From an uncultured Erysipelotrichaceae bacterium (lineage in GTDB: Bacteria; Bacillota_I; Bacilli_A; RFN20; CAG-826), in the NCBI GenBank assembly GCA_902802905.1, contig CADCNT010000003.1:88354-123556 (forward strand): DNA of 35,203 nucleotides, written 5' to 3'. This document shows, piece by piece, positions 16,527 through 25,122 of this stretch. A program made the position numbers and the translations under genes. Within the stretch, counting starts at the first letter, position 1. Every line of letters starts with the position of its first letter. Below the pieces are notes generated by a model. The model had not been told where the DNA came from, ran no database searches, and saw only the letters and a list, made by a program, of their open reading frames with translations.

Positions 16527-17066
16527 ATGAAATTCATAAATTATAAGAATGATAAATCGATAAGAAAAGACATTGAACCACTATACATTTCTGCCTTTCC
16601 AGAAGAAGAAAGACCACCAGAAGATATGTTCTTTACTAACGCTTTAAAAAAAGATAATGAATTATTCGGATTCTATAAAGATGATAAATTTATTGGTTTT
16701 GCCAATCTTCTCTTCTATAAAGACTTGTGCTACATGTTCTTTTTAGGAATTGTTTCGGAATATAGAAATAAAGGATATGGTAGTCAAATAATTCAAGAAG
16801 CGTTAAAAATGTATTTTGGAAAAACCTTTGTCCTCTGCTACGAAGAAGTCGATGATAAATATCAAGATAATGAATTAAGAAAAAGAAGAAGAGAATTCTA
16901 TTACCGAAATGGGTTTAAAGATAATAATTTGAAAACATGTGAATATTGGGTGAACTATGACACATGTTACTTCGGTTCCCACCAAGTTCCATTCGAAGAT
17001 TATCTAGGTCTCATGGTTCACTGCTATGGACCATTAGCGAAAAAATACATTAAAAAAGCATCGTGA
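16527..17066 (+). CDS. GNAT family N-acetyltransferase
   Basis: A 179-aa protein with the acetyl-CoA binding motif GIVSEYRNKGYGSQIIQEAL (R/Q-x-x-G-x-G/A type) in the middle and YYRNGFKD after it, as in the GNAT fold. The long C-terminal part (CEYWVNYDTCYFGSHQVPFEDYL) resembles GNAT proteins of unknown substrate common in Clostridia-like gut bacteria. It diverges from the flavodoxin operon. Its TGA stop lies in the loop of a terminator. Confidence 0.85.
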   Translation: MKFINYKNDKSIRKDIEPLYISAFPEEERPPEDMFFTNALKKDNELFGFYKDDKFIGFANLLFYKDLCYMFFLGIVSEYRNKGYGSQIIQEALKMYFGKTFVLCYEEVDDKYQDNELRKRRREFYYRNGFKDNNLKTCEYWVNYDTCYFGSHQVPFEDYLGLMVHCYGPLAKKYIKKAS

Positions 17067-17086
17067 TTAGCGATGCTTATTTTATT
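17050..17086. terminator. bidirectional terminator between GNAT and membrane-protein genes
   Basis: AAGCATCG (17056-17063) and CGATGCTT (17071-17078) form an 8-bp perfect stem. ATTTTATT follows on the plus strand and a T-run follows on the minus strand. The loop contains the GNAT stop codon, and the minus-strand gene ends 12 bp away. Confidence 0.8.
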
Positions 17087-17097
17087 AATAAAATAAT

Positions 17098-17820
17098 TTA
17101 TTTAACTGCAGCAAGTGAGATACTTAAAGCAAATGCGGCCATAACCGCGATAGAGACGGTGATTGGTGAATATAAAATTTTTTTAAATTCAATCTTTTCA
17201 TTGATGTTTAATTTCATCGCTAAACGATATAAGCCGTAAAGGGCTGCGCCGAAGGATAAAGCGTAGATGATAGCAACACCGTTATAGGTAAATAGATATT
17301 TCTCACCAACTTTTTGCCAGTTTTTCATATTTTCAAAAGCATTAATGTTTTTGGTTAAAGATGGGCTAGCAACCGCAACGATTGAAGCAATGCTAATATA
17401 TGAGAATTGATAAACTGTGTTTGCGGTGACAAAAGTAGCAAAATTCTTAAGACTTAAAACACTAGTTGGTCTAAAGATTGCTAAAGCACCCATCATCGCA
17501 AGTGATTCAACAACAATATAAATAGCAGGGAAATAGACATAAATTGTCATGCCCATCACAAAGGCTGTACTTAATTTAATAGTTGCAGAAACAAGTCCAG
17601 CAAAGAAAACAGATAATAGTGAACCAGTTTTCTTATAGCATAAGCTCATAAATAAGAAGGCGATAGGAACAATAATGATGCTGCTTTTTGTAAATAATCC
17701 ACCAGCTTCAAAAAACGGAAGATGTAATAAAGTTCCTAAACTAGCTTCAAAGATTCCCCATAAAGAGCCAAAAAGCAAAACAGGGAACAAGATACTTAAA
17801 AATTTCTTTTGTTTTTCCAT
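17098..17820 (-). CDS. polytopic membrane protein of unknown function
   Basis: I do not recognise this gene with certainty. The 240-aa product starts MEKQKKFLSILFPVLLFGSL and has about six to seven hydrophobic helices with few charged residues. The first helix continues LWGIFEASLGTLLHLPF, a later one is FVMGMTIYVYFPAIYIVVES. The size and layout resemble substrate-binding (S) components of ECF vitamin transporters, but no energy-coupling gene is adjacent, so this is only a suggestion. The ATG at 17820 follows GGAG by 7 nt; an ATG four codons earlier overlaps that site. A structured stretch precedes it. Confidence 0.7.
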   Translation of the reverse strand: MEKQKKFLSILFPVLLFGSLWGIFEASLGTLLHLPFFEAGGLFTKSSIIIVPIAFLFMSLCYKKTGSLLSVFFAGLVSATIKLSTAFVMGMTIYVYFPAIYIVVESLAMMGALAIFRPTSVLSLKNFATFVTANTVYQFSYISIASIVAVASPSLTKNINAFENMKNWQKVGEKYLFTYNGVAIIYALSFGAALYGLYRLAMKLNINEKIEFKKILYSPITVSIAVMAAFALSISLAAVK

Positions 17821-17882
17821 AATTTTCTCCATTTCGACAACAAATGTGTCAATTCAACATTATTTTGCCACAAGAATTTGGC

Positions 17883-17999
17883 TTAAAAAAGTTGTTTTTT
17901 AGGCCTCGCGGGCGCAGTCATTAACCTTGAATGACGCGCATGTTCGAAAAATTTATTTTAGTTTGAATAGCGATAAATTTAGTTGGTTTATTGCTAATT
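17883..17999 (-). other. structured intergenic region upstream of the membrane protein
   Basis: The 192 bases between mnmA and this gene's start hold three stems. TAGCGATAAA (17968-17977) pairs with TTTATTGCTA (17987-17996) with one wobble. GCGC-A-GTCATT (17912-17922) pairs with AATGACGCGC (17930-17939), loop AACCTTG. A third hairpin (about 17880-17905) has an A6/T6 stem with GGC/GCC at its base. The middle stem is far more GC-rich than its surroundings. None matches a riboswitch family I can confirm, though the fragment CCCGCGAG resembles part of FMN riboswitches. It may be a regulatory leader, a small RNA or a palindromic repeat. Confidence 0.4.
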
Positions 18000-18012
18000 A
18001 GAAAGTTTTAAC

Positions 18013-19143
18013 CTATAAATCAGTTCTTTTGCCTTTATAGTAAGTTGAGTCAATTAAACCGCCGCCAAGGCAAATATCACCATCATAAAATACAGCGGCT
18101 TGTCCAGGGGTGACTGCTTTATATGGTTCATCAAATCTTAACTCAACAGTATCCTCATCTTTAAAGAAAATAGTCACTCCATTATCTTGCTGACGATAGC
18201 GGAATTTAGCGTAGATATGTTGTCCATCTTTTGGCTTATCAGTAATGAAATTAAGATCAGTAACTAAGCAAGAATCGGAATTGAGCCTGTCAGATTCTGG
18301 GCCACTTGCAACATATAAAATGTTGTTTTTGATGTCTTTTTTGACTACAAACCAACCATGAGCAACTTCTCCATGGATTCCACCAATACCGAGTCCTTTT
18401 CTTTGACCAATTGTGTAATACATGACTCCATCATGTTGAGCAATTACTCGACCTGTGTCGATATCAACCACATCTCCTTTTTTAGCAGGAATGTAATTTT
18501 TTAAAAATTCTTTGAAGTTTCTTTCACCGATAAAACACACTCCAGTCGAGTCTTTTTTATCAGCGATTTCAAGGTTTAAATCATGAGCGATTTTTCTAAC
18601 CTCTTTTTTATCAATATCACCAAGAGGGAATAAAGCGTATTTTAATTGGTCTTGGCTAATTTGCGAAAGAAAATATGTTTGATCTTTGTTTTGATCAAAG
18701 CTTTTGCACAAATAAGCTTTTCCTTCTTTATCGATACGCTTTGCGTAGTGACCCATGGCGATCATATCAAAACCTTTATCGAGTGCGAACTTCAAAAACG
18801 CATCGAACTTAATATATTTGTTGCAGAAAATATCTGGATTTGGAGTTCTTCCGTTTTCATATTCTCTAATGAGATAGGAAAATACTTCATCCCAGTATTC
18901 TTTGACAAAGTCAATTCTTAATAATTCAATACCCAGTTTTTTTGCAACAGCGACTGCATCATCGTAATCTTTTTCTTGTGGGCATTGGGAATTATTGATA
19001 TTTGGATTTCCTAAATAATCATTATTAGCAAGGCTATCCCAGTTACGCATAAAACAGGCAGTGACTTCATATCCCTGTTTTTGAAGTAGATAAGCGGCAA
19101 CTGCACTATCAACACCACCGGAAAGGCCAACTAAAACTTTCAT
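18013..19143 (-). CDS. mnmA: tRNA-specific 2-thiouridylase MnmA
   Basis: Adds sulfur to uridine-34 of Lys, Glu and Gln tRNAs. The 376-aa protein has the ATP pyrophosphatase loop GLSGGVDSAVAAYLL at its N-terminus, the catalytic cysteines in NPDIFCNKYIKF and STGVCFIGER, and MGHYAK and YTIGQRKGLGIGG motifs. Length is normal. The start overlaps the dtd stop by 4 nt (ATGA). Confidence 0.97.
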   Translation of the reverse strand: MKVLVGLSGGVDSAVAAYLLQKQGYEVTACFMRNWDSLANNDYLGNPNINNSQCPQEKDYDDAVAVAKKLGIELLRIDFVKEYWDEVFSYLIREYENGRTPNPDIFCNKYIKFDAFLKFALDKGFDMIAMGHYAKRIDKEGKAYLCKSFDQNKDQTYFLSQISQDQLKYALFPLGDIDKKEVRKIAHDLNLEIADKKDSTGVCFIGERNFKEFLKNYIPAKKGDVVDIDTGRVIAQHDGVMYYTIGQRKGLGIGGIHGEVAHGWFVVKKDIKNNILYVASGPESDRLNSDSCLVTDLNFITDKPKDGQHIYAKFRYRQQDNGVTIFFKDEDTVELRFDEPYKAVTPGQAAVFYDGDICLGGGLIDSTYYKGKRTDL

Positions 19144-19595
19144 TTAAATAATTCCTTGCTATCAAGCACCAAAGTGAATGGGCCATCATTCACGCTATAC
19201 ACGTCCATATCTGCACCGAAAACACCAGTTTCAACGTGTTGTCCGCTTAATCTCTCTAATTCTTTATTGAAGAATTCGTATAAAGGTTCTGCTTCATGTG
19301 GATGTAAGGCGTTAACAAATGATGGGCGTCTACCACCAGTCGTATCTGCGTATAAAGTAAACTGAGAGATAGACAAAATATGTCCATTAACCGCTTCAAG
19401 CGACAAATTAATTTGTCGATGGTCATCTGCAAACACTCTTAGTTTAATAATCTTATCAGCCATCTTAGTAGCGATTTCTTGATCATCACCATCAGTAAAG
19501 CCGACAAGTAAAAGGTAACCGTTAGAAATCTTTCCAACGGTTTTACCTAATATATCAACGTGAGCTTCTTTAACTGTTTGTAAAACAACTTTCAT
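19140..19595 (-). CDS. dtd: D-aminoacyl-tRNA deacylase
   Basis: Removes D-amino acids (and glycine) wrongly loaded on tRNAs. The 151-aa protein contains LSISQFTLYADTTGGRRPSF (the SQFTL active-site motif) and NDGPFTLVLDSKELFK. The usual GPVT motif reads GPFT here, a conservative change near the substrate pocket. Its start overlaps the phosphorylase stop by one base, and it is coupled to mnmA downstream. Confidence 0.95.
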   Translation of the reverse strand: MKVVLQTVKEAHVDILGKTVGKISNGYLLLVGFTDGDDQEIATKMADKIIKLRVFADDHRQINLSLEAVNGHILSISQFTLYADTTGGRRPSFVNALHPHEAEPLYEFFNKELERLSGQHVETGVFGADMDVYSVNDGPFTLVLDSKELFK

Positions 19596-20902
19596 TATCT
19601 AATAATTTCTCTAATAACTGGAAGCGTCTCCACTTTTTCATCAGAATAAGCGTATGCTTGTCTAATTTCATCTAAAACAGGGAGATATTCTTCAGCTGGT
19701 TTATTGGTATAGATGGTGCATAATAAGTCACCACGTTTAACTTGAGCACCAATTTTCTTGGCTAGAACAATACCAGCAGACATATCAATGACATCTTCTA
19801 AGGTTTCTCTACCAGCGCCGAGTTTCATCGCACTGATACCGATTTCAAGAGCGTTGATTTCTTTGATGTAACCATCGCGTTCGCTTCTGATTTCAACAAT
19901 GTTCTTACTGATTTCAAATTTCTCTGGATTTCTAATATAGCTGACATCGCCACCTTGAGCTTCTACCATTAAGCAGAATTTCTCAAAGGCTTCGCCATTA
20001 TCAATTACTTCGTGAAGTTTCTCACGAGCTTCTTCGATGCTCTTGCAGACTTTAGATTCTACAAGCATGATACTTCCGGATGTATAACATAATTCCATTA
20101 AATCTTCTGGTCCATGGCCATGTAAAGAGTCAATGGCTTCTTTAACTTCAAGGCTATTGCCTACGGCAAAACCTAGAGGTTCACTCATATCACTTAAAAC
20201 AGCAACGGTATCTCTATTTAAAGATTTACCAATTTCCACCATGGTCTTGGCTAATTCTCTAGCCTGATCCATGTTCTTCATAAAAGCGCCTTCACCAACG
20301 GTGACATCAAGTAAGATGACATCAGTACCACTGGCGAGTTTTTTAGACATAACACTAGCGGCAATTAATGGGATAGATTCAACTGTTCCAGTAACATCTC
20401 TAAGAGCATATAGCTTTTTATCAGCAGGAACTAAGGTGCTAGTTTGACCAACAATAGCTAAACCGATACGGTTAACTTGGTCCACCATTTGTTCTTTGCT
20501 TTTAGCAATGATTAATCCTGGGATGGATTCTAATTTATCTAAAGTTCCACCAGTGTGGCCAAGTCCACGACCACTCATTTTGGCAACCATGCCACCGACA
20601 GCGGCAACCATTGGTCCTAAGACCAAAGATGTTTTATCACCAACTCCACCTGTGGAGTGTTTATCAACTTTAATACCTTGGATATCGCTTAAATCAATAA
20701 CTTCACCACTATGTTCCATGTAGTCAGTTAAAGTTGCGATTTCTCTTTTATTCATCCCTCTAAAGAAGATTGCCATGTTCATTGCACTAGATTGATAATC
20801 TGGGATTTCTCCTTTAACATAGCCATCAATCCAGAATTTAATTTCTTCGTCTGTTAATTCATGACCATCTCTTTTTTTGATGATTAAATCGACCATTCTC
20901 AT
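19595..20902 (-). CDS. pdp: pyrimidine-nucleoside phosphorylase
   Basis: Phosphorolysis of uridine, thymidine and deoxyuridine to base plus (deoxy)ribose-1-phosphate. The 435-aa protein starts MRMVDLIIKKRDGHELTDEE, like other Bacillota Pdp proteins. It contains VDKHSTGGVGDKTSLVL, MSGRGLGHTGGTLDKLES, LYALRDVTGTVESIPLIAAS and the C-terminal ISAMKLGAGRETLEDVID. The same fold includes thymidine phosphorylase DeoA, so exact preference is unsure. GAGG lies 10 nt before the ATG. A perfect palindrome at 20937-20954 is upstream. First gene of a three-gene operon with dtd and mnmA. Confidence 0.93.
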   Translation of the reverse strand: MRMVDLIIKKRDGHELTDEEIKFWIDGYVKGEIPDYQSSAMNMAIFFRGMNKREIATLTDYMEHSGEVIDLSDIQGIKVDKHSTGGVGDKTSLVLGPMVAAVGGMVAKMSGRGLGHTGGTLDKLESIPGLIIAKSKEQMVDQVNRIGLAIVGQTSTLVPADKKLYALRDVTGTVESIPLIAASVMSKKLASGTDVILLDVTVGEGAFMKNMDQARELAKTMVEIGKSLNRDTVAVLSDMSEPLGFAVGNSLEVKEAIDSLHGHGPEDLMELCYTSGSIMLVESKVCKSIEEAREKLHEVIDNGEAFEKFCLMVEAQGGDVSYIRNPEKFEISKNIVEIRSERDGYIKEINALEIGISAMKLGAGRETLEDVIDMSAGIVLAKKIGAQVKRGDLLCTIYTNKPAEEYLPVLDEIRQAYAYSDEKVETLPVIREIIR

Positions 20903-20936
20903 ATGTTATATACCTCGCTAATATGGTATCACAAAT

Positions 20937-20954
20937 AATGTATTTAAATACATT
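20937..20954. promoter_or_regulatory. perfect 18-bp palindrome, candidate operator
   Basis: AATGTATTTAAATACATT equals its own reverse complement, and the symmetry continues imperfectly for about 4 more bases on each side. It lies between the divergent pdp and RNA-methyltransferase genes, just upstream of the latter's -35. Confidence 0.5.
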
Positions 20955-20958
20955 GTTT

Positions 20959-20987
20959 TTGTAATATATATTCTTCTCTTTTATAAT
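20959..20987 (+). promoter_or_regulatory. promoter of the RNA methyltransferase gene, leaderless
   Basis: TTGTAA (20959-20964), exactly 17 bp, TATAAT (20982-20987), then 6 nt to the ATG at 20994. The predicted first transcribed base is the A of the start codon. There is no purine-rich ribosome site in the region. Confidence 0.7.
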
Positions 20988-20993
20988 AATTAT

Positions 20994-22268
20994 ATGGATT
21001 TCAAGGAACATTTAATCGAATCTATCGGAGAAAAAGAAGCAGAATTATTAATAGCCTCTTTATCTAGACCAAGCGAACACGCGGTTCTTTTAAACATTGA
21101 GAAAATCAGTGATGAAGAATTCTTAAAAGAATTCCCGCAAGTTAAGCCTCATCCTTACGTTAAGCACGCTTATATCTACGACAAGAGTGTCTATGAACTT
21201 GGGAAGCACATTTATCACGAATTAGGTTTCTATTATTTGCAAGAACCATCAGCGATGGTTGTTTCCTCACTCATCGATTTTCAAGATGACGATTATGTCC
21301 TTGATATGTGTGCCGCACCTGGAGGAAAGGCTATACAAGCATCCTTTAAAATGCACGGAAACGGGCTTATTATCGCTAACGACTTATCGTTTGATAGATG
21401 TGGATTATTAAGTAACAACGTAGAAAGATTGGGTTTAGGAAATATCATCATTACCAACGGCAATATGACCGATACTTATCAAAAACCAATCAACGCTTTC
21501 GACAAGATTATTTTAGACGCTCCATGTTCTGGATCAGGAATGTTTAGAAAACACGAACTTATGGAAAGCGAGTGGTCCATTAACAAAGTTAAAAGATTCC
21601 AAGCCATTCAAAAAGATTTAATTCTTATTGCTTATAAGATGCTTAAACCTGGAGGTTTGCTTTCATATTCAACTTGCTCTTATTCTAAAGAAGAAGATGA
21701 AGATGTCATTTCTTATCTCTTAGATAAGACTGACGCGGTCATTGAAGAGATAAAAGACATCGATGCTGCATATATCAACCCTAATTGTCCTATCGGAATT
21801 AGACTTATGCCTTCACATTTCCAAGGTGAAGGGCAATATATTTGTCATATCAGAAAACCAGGAGAAAGCAAAAAGAATGAATATGATCATGTAAATAAAT
21901 TTAAAGATATCATTCCATTTGATTATGATGTGAAAAAGGTCAATGACTATTTGTTCGCTATTAAAAACGGCAAGGAAATCAAAGGCTTTAATATCTATAG
22001 ATATGGAATCAAGGTTGGTGAATATAAAAAAGATAGATTTGCTTATGACCTTCATTATGCAAGGAGTTTAAGTCCAGAGCAATTCCCTAGTGTAGACTTA
22101 TCTTTAGAAGAAACTAAGGATTATTTATTCGGTAACCAAATCAATAAATCAAGTAATAAAAAAGGTTTTATCCTTTTAACATATAAAAATAAGGCAATCG
22201 ACATTGCCAAAACTGATGGAAAAGTAATTAAAAATTATTATCCAAAAGGACTAAGAAAAAAGTTTTAA
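20994..22268 (+). CDS. NOL1/NOP2/Sun family RNA cytosine-C5 methyltransferase
   Basis: A 424-aa SAM-dependent methyltransferase of the RsmB/RsmF type that methylates cytosine in rRNA or tRNA. Motifs: LQEPSAM, VLDMCAAPGGKAIQ (SAM binding), DAPCSGSGMFRK (motif IV cysteine) and LSYSTCSYSKEEDE (motif VI cysteine). The C-terminal 120 residues look like the PUA-like/RsmF C-terminal extension (RYGIKVGEYKKDRFAYDLHYARSL, read in part). An rRNA role is likely but not proven. It converges on plsC with a 4-bp overlap and carries the plsC-side terminator in its coding region. Confidence 0.9.
   Translation: MDFKEHLIESIGEKEAELLIASLSRPSEHAVLLNIEKISDEEFLKEFPQVKPHPYVKHAYIYDKSVYELGKHIYHELGFYYLQEPSAMVVSSLIDFQDDDYVLDMCAAPGGKAIQASFKMHGNGLIIANDLSFDRCGLLSNNVERLGLGNIIITNGNMTDTYQKPINAFDKIILDAPCSGSGMFRKHELMESEWSINKVKRFQAIQKDLILIAYKMLKPGGLLSYSTCSYSKEEDEDVISYLLDKTDAVIEEIKDIDAAYINPNCPIGIRLMPSHFQGEGQYICHIRKPGESKKNEYDHVNKFKDIIPFDYDVKKVNDYLFAIKNGKEIKGFNIYRYGIKVGEYKKDRFAYDLHYARSLSPEQFPSVDLSLEETKDYLFGNQINKSSNKKGFILLTYKNKAIDIAKTDGKVIKNYYPKGLRKKF
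22185..22208 (-). terminator. terminator of the ftsK-pulA-plsC operon, inside the methyltransferase gene
   Basis: On the minus strand GGCAAT, loop GTCG, ATTGCC (22193-22208), then TTATTTTT (22185-22192). It is about 57 nt past the plsC stop. Confidence 0.6.
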
Positions 22269-23050
22269 TAAACACGATTGAATCGATAATGCTTGTCGTT
22301 GAGTTCAAGCATTCTTTTTTGATCGATTTTTCTAGTGACAAAAGTGAGTTCAGCTTGGATTCTAGACTGCACCATTTTCGCCACTTGTTCAGTGGTTAAA
22401 CCTTCATATTCTTCTGGATAAATTGGCTTTAAGAATTTGATATATGTAGGATATTTTTTGTAGTTATGATGTTTGTATAAAGTTCTAAAGCTACCAAAGA
22501 CCACAGTTGGTACGATTGGTGTCTTAGATTTCATAGCAGGGCGAAAGGTTCCATGATGAAAACTAAGAAGTAAGCCCATTTGGTCTTTATTTCTTGTTCC
22601 TTCTGGGAAGATAACCCAGCTAATTTCTTTTCTAGCTAATGAGTCTTGAACCTTCATCATCACCTTTAAAGATTGTTTTAAATCTTCACGGTCTAAGAAA
22701 AGCCCTAAATCACTTTTAAATACACGACCAACGAATGGGAGTTTTTCAATTTCTTTTTTAGCCACAAATGTCACTGGTTTATCAAGAGCATCAAAATAAA
22801 TAAGTGGATCTGCAGCACCCATATGATTAGAAATAAAACAGCAAACATCATCTGGGATATTTTCCTTGCCTTCAACAAGAGTGTCATACTTTAAAGCATG
22901 GGTGGCTTTGGTGATAATTCTTCTTACTTTTTTGTAGCGTTTTTCAACAGGAACATTGCTATTTTTCTTAGAATAAGAAAGCATCCACGCAAAATACGAG
23001 ATTAGAATTCTCGGTAACATTAATAATGCCGCTTTAATAATGTGCCACAT
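22265..23050 (-). CDS. plsC: 1-acyl-sn-glycerol-3-phosphate acyltransferase
   Basis: Makes phosphatidic acid in phospholipid synthesis at the inner membrane face. The 261-aa protein has an N-terminal hydrophobic anchor, the catalytic NHMGAAD motif (His76, Asp81), the substrate-binding FPEGTRNKDQ and a PIVPTVVFGS segment. Length is typical. It starts 2 nt after the pullulanase stop without a clear ribosome site, so it is probably translated by coupling. Confidence 0.92.
   Translation of the reverse strand: MWHIIKAALLMLPRILISYFAWMLSYSKKNSNVPVEKRYKKVRRIITKATHALKYDTLVEGKENIPDDVCCFISNHMGAADPLIYFDALDKPVTFVAKKEIEKLPFVGRVFKSDLGLFLDREDLKQSLKVMMKVQDSLARKEISWVIFPEGTRNKDQMGLLLSFHHGTFRPAMKSKTPIVPTVVFGSFRTLYKHHNYKKYPTYIKFLKPIYPEEYEGLTTEQVAKMVQSRIQAELTFVTRKIDQKRMLELNDKHYRFNRVY
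22288..22320 (+). terminator. terminator of the methyltransferase gene, inside plsC
   Basis: AATGCTTG (22288-22295), a 10-nt loop, CAAGCATT (22306-22313), then C and six Ts. It lies 20 nt past the methyltransferase stop, within the convergent plsC coding end. Confidence 0.8.
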
Positions 23051-23052
23051 AA

Positions 23053-25119
23053 TTACTTAACAATAATGAGTTCTACTCCTAATCCAGGACAAATAAAATT
23101 CTTGGTATATGAATCTTTTTTAGTAAAGCCATTGGCCCCAAAATAGACCATGCAATAATCATTAAACTCAAGAGTTTTAGCGTCTTCACTTGGATTGATA
23201 ACTAATATGCCTTCGCTATGGTTATCAAAGAGTAATTTGTTATCTTTAATTTCAATAACAAGTAAGCCATTCTCGAGGTATTTGATTTCCATACCATCAA
23301 GCGCAGAGAGATTTTGTACTTTATATAAACCAAGTTGTTTTCTTAGCTTAATTAAATCGGATAAATAAAGGACCATCTCATCCCTTTCGGAGACTAAAGT
23401 CCAATCCATATTATTTACTTTAGGAATGTTATAAGTATTATCAAGCATGCACTTTGACATGCCAATTTCTTGGCCCATGTGTATAAATGGAACACCTAAA
23501 GAAAGGATAGTAATGGCGTTAGCGAATTTTACACGTTTGAGGTTAATTTCTTCGTTGTCATCAAAGTAAGAAATCTTATCGTATAAAGTTTGGTTATCGT
23601 GGCACTCAACATAGTTAATTGATTGTGCGATATTGTCATATCGATTCTTAATCATGCAAGCACAAAGAACATTATTTAAGTCTTCTTTATAATAGGTGTT
23701 AAAAATAAAGCCTCTTTCATAACGGTTAAAAGTTGAACCTTTAATCACATCTCTAAATTGGTCATTAAAGAATCCCATTTCTGGAATTTGGTGAGCGTTA
23801 TCACTACAAGTCTTCATATCTTTAGGAATGCCGGTCATCATATCCCAGCCTTCTCCATATAATAAAGCGTCACTCTTAATTTCTTTTGTCAATTTAACGA
23901 TTTCTTGAGAGGTTTTAATATCGATTAAACCAAGTAAATCAAATCTAAATCCATCAACATCAAACACTTCAAGAGCATATTTAATGGAATCTAAGATATG
24001 TTTTCTCACCATCGTTCTTTCGCTAGCGATATCATTACCACATCCACTGCCTTCAGAGATTTTCTTGCCCATTCTTCTGAAATAATAGTTAGGAATATTT
24101 TTATGGAAATCAGAGCTTTGATATTCATAAATGTGGTTATAAACCACATCCATAATGACACGAATGTCATTTTTATGAAGTTCTTCCACCATAGTTTTAA
24201 ATTCTAATAGTCTCGCCAAAGGATCTTCTGGATAGTTGGAATAGCTTCCTTCAATCGCGAAATAGGAAATTGGGTTATAGCCCCAGTTATAGTTATCTTT
24301 AATTGTGTCGTCGACACCAAAGAAATCATGCACAGGTAAAATCTGTACATGGGTGACACCAAGTTTCTTAAGATAATCAATTTTATTGATTAAGCCAAGA
24401 TATGTTCCTGGTTGGTCGTTATCTTTATCAAGTTCGGTGAAATCGCGAATATCTAATTCATAGATTATTGCTTCAGTTGCGGATTCAATCTTAGTGGTTG
24501 GTTTTACTTTCTTAACAACGTCCAAACACTTTAAATCAATGACTGCTGAATAACGAGAATTAAGCGACATGCCGTATCCATATGGGTCTCTAATTTCTTT
24601 TGTGACTTCATTTTGATGAATCATGTAAGAATATTTCTTGTTAAACAAATCACCTTTAACTGTTAATTTGAAAACGCCTTTCTTGCCCTTTGCCATTGGC
24701 AAAAGAACGAAATTGTTTTCACTTTTCTCTAGTTTCAAATAAACCTTTTCACTCATTGGTGACCAAAGAGTAAAAGTTGTTTCTTCTTTTGTATATTTAG
24801 CGCCAAACTCTTTATCAAAAGGGGTATAGAGTTCATCAAATTCTCTAGAGGTTACATAAGTGCGATAATCAAGTCCTTTAGTCTCTCCATCGTTACACTT
24901 AACGATATTTAAATTTCCTAAAACAATATCTTTATCTGAAGTTAACTCGATTCTAAATAATTTATCACTTCTAGAAAAACGAGCGATTTTAAGTGGAGAA
25001 ACAATCCCATCCATTTCGATGCTAAAAACAACATCATTGATATCGGATGATTCTCCATAATACATAACTGCAATTACGTTCTTACTGATTAATTCAGCAT
25101 TTATTAAGCCATAATCCAT
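23053..25119 (-). CDS. pulA: type I pullulanase (glycogen/starch debranching, GH13)
   Basis: Hydrolyses alpha-1,6 branches of glycogen, pullulan or starch fragments. The 688-aa protein has an N-terminal beta-rich region, an early-set CBM48-like domain (FTLWSPMSEKVYLKLEKSE), and a GH13 barrel with YELDIRDFT, YNWGYNPISYF, VIMDVVYNH, DGFRFDLLG (nucleophile Asp near 391), YGEGWDM (acid Glu near 422) and VECHDNQTL. YNWGYNP is characteristic of type I pullulanases. There is no signal peptide, so it acts on intracellular glycogen or imported oligosaccharides. It begins 3 nt after the ftsK stop. Confidence 0.9.
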   Translation of the reverse strand: MDYGLINAELISKNVIAVMYYGESSDINDVVFSIEMDGIVSPLKIARFSRSDKLFRIELTSDKDIVLGNLNIVKCNDGETKGLDYRTYVTSREFDELYTPFDKEFGAKYTKEETTFTLWSPMSEKVYLKLEKSENNFVLLPMAKGKKGVFKLTVKGDLFNKKYSYMIHQNEVTKEIRDPYGYGMSLNSRYSAVIDLKCLDVVKKVKPTTKIESATEAIIYELDIRDFTELDKDNDQPGTYLGLINKIDYLKKLGVTHVQILPVHDFFGVDDTIKDNYNWGYNPISYFAIEGSYSNYPEDPLARLLEFKTMVEELHKNDIRVIMDVVYNHIYEYQSSDFHKNIPNYYFRRMGKKISEGSGCGNDIASERTMVRKHILDSIKYALEVFDVDGFRFDLLGLIDIKTSQEIVKLTKEIKSDALLYGEGWDMMTGIPKDMKTCSDNAHQIPEMGFFNDQFRDVIKGSTFNRYERGFIFNTYYKEDLNNVLCACMIKNRYDNIAQSINYVECHDNQTLYDKISYFDDNEEINLKRVKFANAITILSLGVPFIHMGQEIGMSKCMLDNTYNIPKVNNMDWTLVSERDEMVLYLSDLIKLRKQLGLYKVQNLSALDGMEIKYLENGLLVIEIKDNKLLFDNHSEGILVINPSEDAKTLEFNDYCMVYFGANGFTKKDSYTKNFICPGLGVELIIVK

Positions 25120-25122
25120 AAA

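Noticed and set aside
17900-17945. GC-rich stem as a tRNA or a known riboswitch (FMN, TPP, cobalamin)
   Set aside because: No cloverleaf or CCA-type acceptor is formed. The FMN-like fragment CCCGCGAG is not accompanied by the other conserved boxes, and no TPP or cobalamin core is present.
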